A DNA stretch of 16,851 nt from contig JAJZTU010000041.1 in assembly GCA_021848765.1 (NCBI GenBank), forward strand, positions 1 to 16,851, written 5' to 3'. Positions 1-7,873 of this stretch are shown here, piece after piece (position 1 is the stretch's first letter; every line of letters begins with the position of its first letter). Both the position numbers and the translations under genes were made by a program. The notes under the pieces are model-generated. The model saw only the letters and a program-made list of their open reading frames with translations, had not been told where the DNA came from and did not search any database. This DNA is from Bacillota bacterium (GTDB lineage Bacteria > Bacillota > GCA-003054495 > Carboxydocellales > JAJZTU01).

Positions 1-2
1 CG

Positions 3-284
3 GACTCTATTGCTGCCTATGCAGTTTCCCTGATGCAGGCTGAACTTTTTGTCCTCCTGAAAGACCAAAATGGAATTTTTTCTGCAGACCCTAAAGGAGC
101 AGTTAATTGTCAACTTTTATCAACAGTCGCCAGAAAGGATTTGCAACAACACCAAATAGTCGACCCGTTTTTCATAAACTACTTACCGGAAAAAGTTAAG
201 TGTTGGATTATCAATGGCAACTATCCGGAGAGATTAAAAGAACTGTTAATTCAGGGAAAAACCCTGGGGACCCGCATCATTTAG
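3..284 (+). CDS. Amino acid kinase family protein, C-terminal part (5' end outside window)
   Basis: The frame is open from the left edge to the TAG at 282-284, giving about 93 residues of a gene that begins outside the window. Visible family features are the DSIAAY segment, a hydrophobic strand followed by LLKDQNGIF and ADPK (compare the LLTDVDGLYxADPK region of uridylate/aspartate kinase folds), VDPFF, then CWIINGNYPERL and a C-terminal GTRII. This matches the C-terminal half of the amino acid kinase superfamily. The NG-x-x-PER...GT ending is the form seen in the branch that includes archaeal MfnE and the kinase-like open reading frames of methylotroph C1 clusters. A role as a kinase of a furan or pterin precursor is inferred from the facing mfnB gene. 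It ends convergently with mfnB and their tails overlap by 39 bp. The substrate cannot be told from this fragment. Confidence 0.7.
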   Translation, partial: DSIAAYAVSLMQAELFVLLKDQNGIFSADPKGAVNCQLLSTVARKDLQQHQIVDPFFINYLPEKVKCWIINGNYPERLKELLIQGKTLGTRII

Positions 285-989
285 GCGCCTTACGATATTT
301 TTCAACTGTTGGACTTTGTCTCTTAAGACTTCTCCTTTCCTCAAATTGCCGGAGCAGGCTGCGGACCTCATTCCCACAATGTTAACTCCCAATTGATGGA
401 CTAAAGGTAAATGGTCAGCCTGCAAAGACCCGGCTAAAGCACAGCTCAGGCCCCGACAATGACTTTCTCGCACAAACCTTTCCAGTTCATCCCTGGACTG
501 CCAGTCAAAAAGGTTTGTACCATCTTTCCTGGCAGTATCCAGCATACATCCAGCTACCCCTGCTTCCGCCGCTATCCCGGGCAACTCCAGAGGAAGTACT
601 GAACCAATCGCACGGGCATCAGCATACCCTGCCGCGATGACTTTGCTCCGGGGGCGGAAAAGTTGAACTGCTTCTTGTACCTTTTTCAAAAAGTAGACCG
701 CCTCCTCAACAGTCTTAATGCCATAAAGGCCCACCTTAATCAGGTCAATTCCCAAAGACGCAGCCCCGGCCGCAGCCAGGGAGAAAGTACCCGGCAAGTT
801 TGGCGCATCACCAAGAGCGGCGCTGACCTGAAGATGAGCGGGAGTGACAGTCCTGACCGCTTTAATCACTGCCGGAAAGTTTGCTCCCAATGACCCCTCC
901 GCAGGATTTTTGACATCAATAATATCAGCTCCTCCGTCAATAGCTCTCTGAGCTTCCAAGTCATTCACCACACTGATTAACAGTTTCAC
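246..989 (-). CDS. mfnB: (5-formylfuran-3-yl)methyl phosphate synthase, MfnB family
   Basis: MfnB condenses two glyceraldehyde-3-phosphate molecules into 4-(hydroxymethyl)-2-furancarboxaldehyde phosphate, the furan core of methanofuran (archaea) and methylofuran (methylotrophic bacteria). The 247-residue product follows the family end to end: GGADIIDVKNP near 19-29, EGSLGAN, SAALGD, IKVGLYG near 84-90, AAGYADA near 119-125, MLDTARKDG near 149-157 and CALAGS. By my count the lysines at 27, 85 and 155 and Asp151 sit where the known catalytic residues of the archaeal enzyme lie, so it should be active. Start is GTG at 989 with AAGGAG eight bases upstream (998-1003). It lies just downstream of a broken dihydropteroate-synthase-like gene, as if from the same former operon, and overlaps the facing kinase-like gene by 39 bp. 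What furan compound a Gram-positive anaerobe makes with it is not known to me. Confidence 0.88.
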   Translation of the reverse strand: MKLLISVVNDLEAQRAIDGGADIIDVKNPAEGSLGANFPAVIKAVRTVTPAHLQVSAALGDAPNLPGTFSLAAAGAASLGIDLIKVGLYGIKTVEEAVYFLKKVQEAVQLFRPRSKVIAAGYADARAIGSVLPLELPGIAAEAGVAGCMLDTARKDGTNLFDWQSRDELERFVRESHCRGLSCALAGSLQADHLPLVHQLGVNIVGMRSAACSGNLRKGEVLRDKVQQLKNIVRRLNDAGPQGFSLN

Positions 990-1016
990 TTATTTCTCTC
1001 CTTGTTCAACAAAAGA

Positions 1017-1382
1017 TCAGCAGGCAATGCTGACGAGGAAGCGTTTTCTTTTTAGTTCAGAAATTACCTCAGACAGGTGTGCGAAGCAATGGTTAGGACA
1101 ACAACCAAGATCGATAATATCTGCTCCGTTTTGACGATAATATTCCGCTCGCTCAATAATTTCCTGAGTGGAGAGCAATGGAGCATCAACAATTTCCGCA
1201 ATAATTTTTACCGAATATTCCCCATATCCATCTATGTTATCTCTATGACCAAAAAAGGAAGGTAGTTCCCGAAGATTTTTAGGACCCCTGAATTCCCCTG
1301 CGCTAAAAATGGGCATGCTCAAATTTTGAACACAAAAAAATAATTCCCCCCCCGCCAATATTGTCTCCGGGGAGGGAGACAA
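1017..1382 (-). pseudogene. Fragment of dihydropteroate-synthase-like protein (DUF6513-type)
   Basis: The frame is 121 codons with only a TTG (1382) as possible start and no Shine-Dalgarno sequence. Recognisable homology runs from about 1292 to 1017: RGPKNLRELPSFFG, then KIIAEIVDAPLL, then GADIIDLGC and HLSEVISELK. This is the joint between the N-terminal domain and the start of the TIM barrel in the roughly 500-residue dihydropteroate-synthase-related proteins of methanogens and of methylotroph C1 clusters. Both the N-terminal domain and nearly all of the barrel are missing, and the frame hits TGA directly after VSI, where the family continues VSVDS. In the next frame the following bases read ADLLLNKE, resembling a later barrel strand, so an internal deletion is plausible. 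A C8 run (1346-1353) and an A7 run (1334-1340) lie in the weak upstream part. I call it a pseudogene remnant; the adjacent mfnB fits the same cofactor context. Confidence 0.65.
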
Positions 1383-1418
1383 GAAGAGCAGAGAGGGAAT
1401 AAACTTGTCAATATTGAG

Positions 1419-3137
1419 CTAGTCTTCCATAGTGGACAGGTCACCGGTGGGCAGGCCCAGCTCCCAAGCCTTCAGGACCCTGCGCATAATCTTACCGGAA
1501 CGGGTCTTAGGCAACTTGTCGCGGACTTCGATTTCCCGGGGAGCAGCATGGGCTGCAAGGCCCTTCTTAACAAACTGGACAATTTCGTCCTTCAGTTCAT
1601 CAGACCAGGTGTAGCCGTCCCGCAGGGAGATGAAAGCCTTTATGATTTCACCGCGGAGGGCGTCTGGCTTACCGATAACACCGGCCTCAGCGACAGCCGG
1701 GTGTGCTACCAGGGCGCTTTCAACCTCGAAAGGACCTACCCGTTCACCGGAGGTGTTGATAACATCATCCACCCGGCCCTGGAACCAGAAGTAGCCGTCT
1801 TCATCCTTATAAGCGGAGTCACCGGAGATATACCAGGGCTCCAGGCGGAAATACTCTTGATACTTGGGCGGGTTCTTCCAAATTTGACGCAACATGGAAG
1901 GCCAGCCACTGCGGATAGCCAGGTTACCCATGCGGTTGGGGGGCAGCTCATTACCCTGGTCATCCACGATTGCGGCATACACGCCAGGGAAGGGCTTGCC
2001 CATGGAACCGGGTTTAACGGGCATGCAGGGGTAGTTGGAAATCAACTGCCCGCCGGTCTCAGTCATCCACCAGTTGTCATGGATACGCCGGTCGAACACC
2101 TTCAGACCCCAGCGCACAACCTCAGGGTTAAGGGGCTCACCAACGGACAGCACATGGCGCAGGCTGCTCATATCATACTTCTTGACCACATCTTCACCGG
2201 CTCCCATGAGCATCCGGAAAGCGGTAGGAGCGCTGTACCATACGGTTACAGCATATCTTTCAATGGTGCCATACCAGTCATCGGCGCTAAAACGTCCGCC
2301 GCGGATAACGCTGGAAGCACCGTGGAGCCAGGGACCAAAGATACCGTAGGAGGTACCGGTAACCCAACCCGGGTCAGCAGTACACCAGTAAATATCGTCA
2401 TCCTTGAGGTCCAGAATCCACTTGGCGGTCTGGTAGTGATGGATCATGGCATTATGGACGTGCAGAACACCCTTAGGCTTACCGGTAGAACCTGAAGTGT
2501 AGTGGAGAATCATGCCATCTTCCCGGTCCATCCACTCGATTTCCAGGTCACGGGAAGCAGCGGCCATTTCTTGCTCAAAGTTAACCTGTCCGGGCTCCAG
2601 CTCTTCACCGCCAACCAGAATAACGTGTTTAAGAGCAGGCAGTTCCTTAACAGGAACGCGGTCCAGCATCGAAGGGGTGGTTACAATGGCTACGGCTTCA
2701 CTGTCCTCCAGACGGTCACGGACAGCAGCCTCCATGAAAGCTTCAAAGAGGGGGCCAACAATAGCGCCGATTTTGATAGTCCCCAGTATTGCGGCATATA
2801 GTTCAGGGCTTCTGGGCATAAAAATGAACACCCTGTCACCCTTGTTAACTCCCAGCTTCCGCAGGACATTACCGAACTTGTTAGACATAAACTTTAGATC
2901 TTGGAAAGTGTACTTTTCGTCCCGCTTCATGTCGCTGTAATAGAGGGCTACTTTATTTTTCCGCCAGGTGTCGCAATGACGGTCAATACATTCATAAGCC
3001 ATATTCACTTTGCCGGTGGTATCCCAACTGAAATTGTTCTCTACTTCTTCCCACTTAAAGTTTTTATAGGCCTCATCGTAGTTCTCCAGGTTATACTGTC
3101 CAGGGCGGACTTCTACAATGTCAGTGTTTTGCATCAT
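1419..3137 (-). CDS. acsA: Acetyl-CoA synthetase (AMP-forming)
   Basis: This cytoplasmic enzyme activates acetate to acetyl-CoA through acetyl-AMP. The 572-residue length equals the Bacillus-type AcsA. Visible adenylate-forming motifs are YTSGSTGKPKG (213-223, phosphate loop), a conserved DNWWMTETGG, YISGD with GYFWFQGRVDD (ribose and hinge region), and PKTRSGKIMRR, where Lys549 by my count is the catalytic lysine that is reversibly acetylated in relatives. No acuA/acuC acetylation genes are in view. There are two possible ATG starts in a row (3137 and 3134). AGGGGG lies four bases before the first and seven before the second, so the second may be used; the difference is one residue. It is transcribed alone from a region of about 300 bp below lysR, and the dihydropteroate-synthase-like fragment follows in the same frame right after its stop. 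Confidence 0.95.
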   Translation of the reverse strand: MMQNTDIVEVRPGQYNLENYDEAYKNFKWEEVENNFSWDTTGKVNMAYECIDRHCDTWRKNKVALYYSDMKRDEKYTFQDLKFMSNKFGNVLRKLGVNKGDRVFIFMPRSPELYAAILGTIKIGAIVGPLFEAFMEAAVRDRLEDSEAVAIVTTPSMLDRVPVKELPALKHVILVGGEELEPGQVNFEQEMAAASRDLEIEWMDREDGMILHYTSGSTGKPKGVLHVHNAMIHHYQTAKWILDLKDDDIYWCTADPGWVTGTSYGIFGPWLHGASSVIRGGRFSADDWYGTIERYAVTVWYSAPTAFRMLMGAGEDVVKKYDMSSLRHVLSVGEPLNPEVVRWGLKVFDRRIHDNWWMTETGGQLISNYPCMPVKPGSMGKPFPGVYAAIVDDQGNELPPNRMGNLAIRSGWPSMLRQIWKNPPKYQEYFRLEPWYISGDSAYKDEDGYFWFQGRVDDVINTSGERVGPFEVESALVAHPAVAEAGVIGKPDALRGEIIKAFISLRDGYTWSDELKDEIVQFVKKGLAAHAAPREIEVRDKLPKTRSGKIMRRVLKAWELGLPTGDLSTMED

Positions 3138-3456
3138 TCAACCCCCTAATATCACTTTTATGTAACTTAAACCGTTAAAACAATCTCCCCTTTGGAACCT
3201 CTGAACCACCCCACCCTCCTTCCCTGCTTGTATTTACTTTTCACCGCCTTTATCAGACAATTCAAACAGCGGTTTGCGTATGGCTATTGTAGCATTTGTT
3301 GCACAGCTTTGTATTGATTTTTCGGGTTAAATGATAAATTTCGGCCCTAACTGGTGTATTACGAAGGTTAACTGTCATTTATTGGCCATTTAACCAGCCA
3401 CCGAATTCACTCAACCGTTCGCCGCTTTTTTTCTACCGTTCGCCTGGGTTAGAAAT
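3138..3456 (-). promoter_or_regulatory. acsA upstream region with promoter and leader
   Basis: This 319 bp region has no gene. Read on the minus strand it contains a candidate extended -10 promoter, TGCTACAAT (-10 at 3286-3291), without a good -35, which would start transcription near 3279. At that point sits the dyad CAAAC-AGCG-GTTTG (3263-3276, plus-strand reading). Its core partly resembles a cre box but the outer bases do not fit. The leader then has a G-rich stretch on the transcript strand (3206-3224). The ribosome site AGGGGG lies just before the start. Further upstream a 12 bp direct repeat occurs at 3412-3423 and 3433-3444. I see no convincing terminator for lysR, so read-through into acsA is possible. 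Confidence 0.45.
3412..3444. repeat. Two direct copies of CWACCGTTCGCC, 21 bp apart
   Basis: Copies at 3412-3423 (CAACCGTTCGCC) and 3433-3444 (CTACCGTTCGCC) differ at one base and are separated by GC plus seven T. The 21 bp period is two helical turns, which places both copies on the same DNA face as expected for a regulator binding site. They lie just past the end of lysR and about 130 bp upstream of the predicted acsA start of transcription. Confidence 0.6.
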
Positions 3457-4356
3457 TTATAAATTTGCGTTCTTTTCCAGAAGGAACTCCCCAAAAGCTT
3501 TCTGTAACGGCGTGGGCTGGCCGGTTTTACTGCTAACCAGATATAGCCGCCGGTGCAGGTCCATTTCCGGCACATCCAACTTCCGGACACTCCCAAGTTC
3601 CAGGGCCTCCCTGACAGCCAGTCCGGAAACCAGACCAACGCCCAAGTTGCCTTGGGCAGCAGTAATAATTGCCCTGGTACTGCCTAACTCCATTACTATC
3701 TTCAGTTCCCCAGGTTCAATGCCAACCTGGCGAAAGCGTTCTTCCAAAACAGCCCTGGTCCCTGAGCCTCTTTCCCGGAAGATCAGGCTTTGGGCTGTTA
3801 GTTCAGCGATAGACACACTGTCTTTTCCTGCCAAGGGATGATTCCTGGCTACAATGACCACCACCTCATCGGTGAAGATGGGCGTATACTCCAGATTCGG
3901 GTGCGGGTTTACAGCGCCAACCACCGCCAAGTGCACTTGCCTGGCCAGGACCAGCTCGGTAATCCTGTGGGTAGAGCCAATTTCCAGGACCAGCTCAATC
4001 CCCGGATGCTTTTGTTTAAATTCCCCCAAAAACTGGGGCAAAAGGTATTCCCCCGGAATGGTACTGGCTCCCAGGATCAAGGTACCCTTGGCAAGACCTT
4101 GAAGTTGGGCAACGTGCTCCAGGATACTCCGGTAGCCTGCGATAATTTTTTTAGCTTCTGCGTACACCAGCTTACCGGCGTCAGTAAGGAAAACACCTTT
4201 ATCAGCCCTTTCCAGCAGCTGAAGTCCCAAATGCTCCTCTAAAGCCCTGATTTGAAAACTGATAGCCGGCTGGGTCATAAACATTATTTTCGCCGCCCGG
4301 GTAAAACTCCCCAGCTCCGCCACTAAAGCAAATGCCTCTAACTGCTTGATATTCAT
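3457..4356 (-). CDS. LysR-family regulator, probably the selenium-metabolism-associated type
   Basis: The 299-residue protein begins MNIKQLEAF at 4356 with GGGAGG upstream. An ORF extension from 4413 has no family match and is rejected. The N-terminal winged helix-turn-helix (about 1-60) shows the typical SFTRAAKIMFMTQPAISFQIRALEEHLG. The rest is a periplasmic-binding-protein-like effector domain beginning near LILGASTIPGEYLLP. That STIPGEYLLP opening, together with its place as the last gene behind selA and selB, matches the LysR subgroup linked to selenium metabolism. The ligand and targets are unknown. It starts 65 bp after the selB stop with no hairpin between, so it is probably in the selAB transcript. 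A CysL/CysB-like sulfur role is the main alternative. Confidence 0.85.
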   Translation of the reverse strand: MNIKQLEAFALVAELGSFTRAAKIMFMTQPAISFQIRALEEHLGLQLLERADKGVFLTDAGKLVYAEAKKIIAGYRSILEHVAQLQGLAKGTLILGASTIPGEYLLPQFLGEFKQKHPGIELVLEIGSTHRITELVLARQVHLAVVGAVNPHPNLEYTPIFTDEVVVIVARNHPLAGKDSVSIAELTAQSLIFRERGSGTRAVLEERFRQVGIEPGELKIVMELGSTRAIITAAQGNLGVGLVSGLAVREALELGSVRKLDVPEMDLHRRLYLVSSKTGQPTPLQKAFGEFLLEKNANL

Positions 4357-4421
4357 CGAATATACTGCCTCCCAAACGCCGCGGCGCCGCCTGATCTGCC
4401 CTGGCCAAAGCAATACCTGCT

Positions 4422-6329
4422 CTATGCCCGGACCCGCAGGTCCCCCATCCTCCTGGTAACCTTCTCCCGGTCAAGATATTCCAACAAAGGCAGAATGTAT
4501 TTCCTTGAAGAGCCCAGAAGGTCGCGCACCTCCGCCAGACTGATTTGCCGCTTCTCCTCCAGCAGCCCCAGTACCTTTTCCCGGGCAGCCTGGAGAGGCT
4601 CCCGGTGAATATAAATATCGTCAGCTAACTTGACCAGTTCGCCTCTGTTAAGCAGAAAATGCAGCACTTCTTCTTGCCATTCCCGGGGCAAATCCGTCTT
4701 TTCTACAGTTTCCTCCCATCCCGGAGGCTGCCACCAGCCTTGCTTGATGGCGTTTACAACCGCTTCAGTCTTGGCTTTCAGCCCGGCCGGCAGCGACCGT
4801 TGGAAGCCGGCAACGGCTACAGCCTGCTCCCGTACTACTAGATTTCCGGCTTGTTCCCAGTGCTGGAGCAAGTGGTTAAACAGCTTATTGGGAATCCCCG
4901 AAAAATGCCGGGAGCGCAATTCTTCCTTAGGCAGCCCGGAGCGCAAAGGGTACGACCTGTGGTATTCCTCCAGGGAATGGCGTACTGATTCCAGCCACTT
5001 TGCATATACCTCCCGGGCAACCAAAAAGTCCTTATTCTCTCCTCTGAATTTTACCGCCAAGTCCTTGGCAAGCAAATCTTCCACTGCCTGTTGTCCTTCC
5101 TGACTTGAGAGATTAGCCTGACCCAGGGCTTCCTCCACAGTAAGCAGTTTATCTGTTTGCCTGGCCAGTTGCTGCAGCAACAGCTCGTCAGGTGTGCCCT
5201 CCAGCTTGGTAGCCAGGGAAGCAATTATTTCCTGTCTGAACCTCCGGTGCCGGGGTGGATTGGGGTCAATTACCACACCCCCGCCAACGGTATGCATAGG
5301 GGAATAAGTCCTGAGTACAAACCGGTCATGCTTGGCTGCTACTACCGGCTCTTCAACCAGCAACTGGGCCAGGGCAGTATCTCCTGGTTCAAGCTCCTCC
5401 CGGTCCAAAAGTACCACCCGGCACAAAGCTTCGGTAGTCCCCAGGTGCAGCCGCATCCGTTGACGGTTTTCCACATTTTTTTGCGCCCCGGGCAGCAGGT
5501 GTACCTCCACATCTAACCGGTAGGACTGTTCCAGGATTCCTGGCGCTGCGACCACATAACCCCGCTGGACCTGGTGCACCTCCAGTCCGGCAAGATTTAC
5601 CGCTACCCGCTGACCTGCCGTAGCCCGCTCTACCTTTTCACCGTGGACCTGCAGGGAGCGAATCTTACTCTCCAATCCGGCAGGTAACACTTCCGCGGCA
5701 TCTCCCACCTTGATTTCTCCCGAGGCCAGGGTCCCGGTGACCACAGTCCCAAATCCGGTAACCGAAAAGGAGCGGTCCACAGCCATCCGGAAAGGTCCGG
5801 AACCTTGCTTTTCCCCGGCTTTGGCGACTTCTTCCTGAAGCAAAGCCAGGAGTTCGGGTATTCCTGTCCCACCGATGGCAGAAACCGGAACTATGGGCGC
5901 AGCTGCTAAAACGGTGCCCTTGAGTGCTTCCCTGACCTCCTCCTGGACCAATTCCACCCAGTCAGGTTCTACCAAATCAATCTTGGAAAGCACCACTAAT
6001 CCCCGGGGAATCTGTAAAAGGTGGATGATGTCCAGGTGTTCCCTGGTTTGCGGCATAACACCCTCATCGGCCGCAATAACCAGGAGTACCAGGTCAATCC
6101 CCCCTACCCCAGCCAGCATGTTTTTAATAAACCGCTCGTGACCGGGCACATCCACCAGGCCCACTTTAACCCCATTAGGAAGAGTCAAGGGTGCAAACCC
6201 CAGCTCAATGGAAATCCCCCGTTCTTTTTCTTCTCTCAGGCGATCAGTATCATGCCCGGTCAAGGCCTTGACCAGGGTGGTTTTCCCATGGTCAACATGA
6301 CCGGCTGTACCTACAATAATATGCTTCAT
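4422..6329 (-). CDS. selB: Selenocysteine-specific elongation factor SelB
   Basis: SelB is the GTPase that brings selenocysteyl-tRNA to the ribosome and reads the SECIS hairpin next to an in-frame UGA. The 635-residue length is normal for the family. The GTPase domain shows GHVDHGKT (10-17), RGISIELGF (37-45, switch I), DVPGHE (60-65) and SKID (115-118). EF-Tu-like beta-barrel domains follow, including GFGTVVTGTL and, later, LRTYSPMHTVGGG. The C-terminal third has the charged winged-helix repeats that bind mRNA, ending YILPLLEYLDREKVTRRMGDL. It starts at the ATG at 6329 inside ATGA, overlapping the selA stop by four bases, so the two are translationally coupled. No selenoprotein gene is visible in the window, so the coded UGA sites lie elsewhere. 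Confidence 0.96.
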   Translation of the reverse strand: MKHIIVGTAGHVDHGKTTLVKALTGHDTDRLREEKERGISIELGFAPLTLPNGVKVGLVDVPGHERFIKNMLAGVGGIDLVLLVIAADEGVMPQTREHLDIIHLLQIPRGLVVLSKIDLVEPDWVELVQEEVREALKGTVLAAAPIVPVSAIGGTGIPELLALLQEEVAKAGEKQGSGPFRMAVDRSFSVTGFGTVVTGTLASGEIKVGDAAEVLPAGLESKIRSLQVHGEKVERATAGQRVAVNLAGLEVHQVQRGYVVAAPGILEQSYRLDVEVHLLPGAQKNVENRQRMRLHLGTTEALCRVVLLDREELEPGDTALAQLLVEEPVVAAKHDRFVLRTYSPMHTVGGGVVIDPNPPRHRRFRQEIIASLATKLEGTPDELLLQQLARQTDKLLTVEEALGQANLSSQEGQQAVEDLLAKDLAVKFRGENKDFLVAREVYAKWLESVRHSLEEYHRSYPLRSGLPKEELRSRHFSGIPNKLFNHLLQHWEQAGNLVVREQAVAVAGFQRSLPAGLKAKTEAVVNAIKQGWWQPPGWEETVEKTDLPREWQEEVLHFLLNRGELVKLADDIYIHREPLQAAREKVLGLLEEKRQISLAEVRDLLGSSRKYILPLLEYLDREKVTRRMGDLRVRA

Positions 6330-7825
6330 AACCCGACTCCTTGGTAATAGTGTGTAGAAATTTTGCTTAAAGCTTCTGCGACTAATTCCATTTCTCCTGC
6401 CATTAGCGTCCTGGGATCAAGAATTAGCCGGTCATCCTGGATGCGCACAATCACCGCAGGCTCACCCTGCCGCAAAAGGCGGGCCCAAGCCTGCACCGGG
6501 GATGCCAGCGGTTTAATCTTTACCACTTTGGTCGCCAGCATGGTCAGGGGCATGGCCCCACCCCCAACTTGGGAATAGTCATCAGCTACTTCCACAACAG
6601 CAGCCTCAGCAACGAATGCCTTAACCCTTTCAGCCAGCTCCCGGGCCCTGCTGTCCAACTCCTCAAGGGGCATGGTTAACATTCTGAGCGTAGGTATATT
6701 GGTCACTGCCCGGGACTCATCCAGATACTCCCTTAGGGTAGCCTCCAGGGCAGCCAGGCTCAGCTTATCAATCCTTACGGCCCTGGTCAGGGGATGTTTT
6801 TTCATGGCTTGAATATAGCGTCCTTTGCCTGCAATTATCCCCGCCTGGGTTCCTCCCAAGAGCTTATCCCCACTGAAAGTTACCACATCCGCTCCTGCCG
6901 CAATGCTGGCCTGGACAGTGGGCTCATCCCCAATGCCGTATTTCTTCAGGTCCACCAGGAATCCGCTGCCCAAATCATCCATTACCGGTATACCCAGCTT
7001 ACTGCCCAATTCCACCAGTTCGGCCAGGCTGACCTCCCGGGTAAAGCCTACCACCCGGTAATTGCTGGTGTGAACCTTTAGGAACAAGCCGGTCTGTTCA
7101 TTCACTGCCTGGTTATAGTCCCTGAGATGGGTCTTGTTAGTGGTCCCTACTTCTTTTAAAATGCAGCCGCTCTGGGCCATGACATCCGGCACCCTGAAAG
7201 CGCCGCCTATCTCCACCAGCTGCCCTCTGGATACCACAACTTCCCGGCCGGAAGCCATTGTACTTAAGGCCAGCAGTACCGCTGCAGCGTTGTTGTTAAC
7301 CACCATGGCCGCCTCAGCCCCGGTTAAGCGCCTGAGCAGGTCTTCCACATGGGAATAACGGGAACCCCTGTCACCGGAAACCAAGTCGAGTTCCAGATTG
7401 GAGTATCCGCGAGCCACATCCTGCACTGCCTCCAGAGCCGCCTGACCCAGTACAGCCCGGCCCAAATTGGTATGTAAAACTACTCCCGTTGCATTAATTA
7501 CCGGGCGTAAATGCCGCTTTCCGGCTTCCAGAACTTCTGCTCTTACTTTAGCAGTAAGTGCGGAAACTTCCAGGAGTTCTTTCCACCACGGGAGTTCACC
7601 CTCCCGGTCCTTTCCCGTTCCGGGAACTTCCTCACCTGCTCCCGGGGCCCCGGCCTGGCTTACCCTTGCTAACAGTCCTTGTCTGGCCCCATCTACCACA
7701 GCCCTAACTTTTTCCACCACTATACTCCGGGGATGTTCACTCAGCAGTTGCTCCACTTCCGGCCTGCCCAGCAGTTGGTCCACTGCCGGGAGTTGGCGCA
7801 GCAGTTCCTTCAGGTCCTTGGTCAT
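6326..7825 (-). CDS. selA: L-seryl-tRNA(Sec) selenium transferase
   Basis: SelA converts Ser-tRNA(Sec) to Sec-tRNA(Sec) with selenophosphate, using pyridoxal phosphate in a large homo-oligomer. The product is 499 residues from the ATG at 7825 (MTKDLKELLRQLPAVDQLL). GGAGG lies eight bases upstream, and a longer frame from 7888 would begin inside the tatC terminator, so it is rejected. Family marks are the N-terminal tRNA-binding part, INATGVVLHTNLGR (110-123), the GYSNLELDL segment, NNNAAAVLL (177-185), MDDLGSG and FSGDKLLGG, where Lys321 by my count is the PLP lysine. The residues around 55-80 are a flexible Gly/Pro/Glu-rich linker. It overlaps selB by four bases. A weak promoter may lie between the tatC terminator and this start. 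Confidence 0.96.
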   Translation of the reverse strand: MTKDLKELLRQLPAVDQLLGRPEVEQLLSEHPRSIVVEKVRAVVDGARQGLLARVSQAGAPGAGEEVPGTGKDREGELPWWKELLEVSALTAKVRAEVLEAGKRHLRPVINATGVVLHTNLGRAVLGQAALEAVQDVARGYSNLELDLVSGDRGSRYSHVEDLLRRLTGAEAAMVVNNNAAAVLLALSTMASGREVVVSRGQLVEIGGAFRVPDVMAQSGCILKEVGTTNKTHLRDYNQAVNEQTGLFLKVHTSNYRVVGFTREVSLAELVELGSKLGIPVMDDLGSGFLVDLKKYGIGDEPTVQASIAAGADVVTFSGDKLLGGTQAGIIAGKGRYIQAMKKHPLTRAVRIDKLSLAALEATLREYLDESRAVTNIPTLRMLTMPLEELDSRARELAERVKAFVAEAAVVEVADDYSQVGGGAMPLTMLATKVVKIKPLASPVQAWARLLRQGEPAVIVRIQDDRLILDPRTLMAGEMELVAEALSKISTHYYQGVGL

Positions 7826-7873
7826 TTCGGGTACCTCCAGTTTTGGGATTAAATAGATTAAAAATTTAAGTGC

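Noticed and set aside
1008..1020. TGA at the end of the dihydropteroate-synthase-like fragment as a selenocysteine codon
   Set aside because: Although selA and selB are present, read-through would add only eight residues before TAA and no selenoprotein family matches. Truncation is simpler.
1548..2495. 315-codon plus-strand open frame
   Set aside because: It lies wholly antisense to acsA, has no recognisable family or ribosome site, and its composition mirrors the acsA codons.
3138..3456. T-box, tRNA-Sec or other RNA gene in the acsA upstream region
   Set aside because: A GGGTGG-like string is present, but there is no T-box core, specifier stem or adjacent amino acid gene. No cloverleaf or tRNA-Sec-like long stem is seen.
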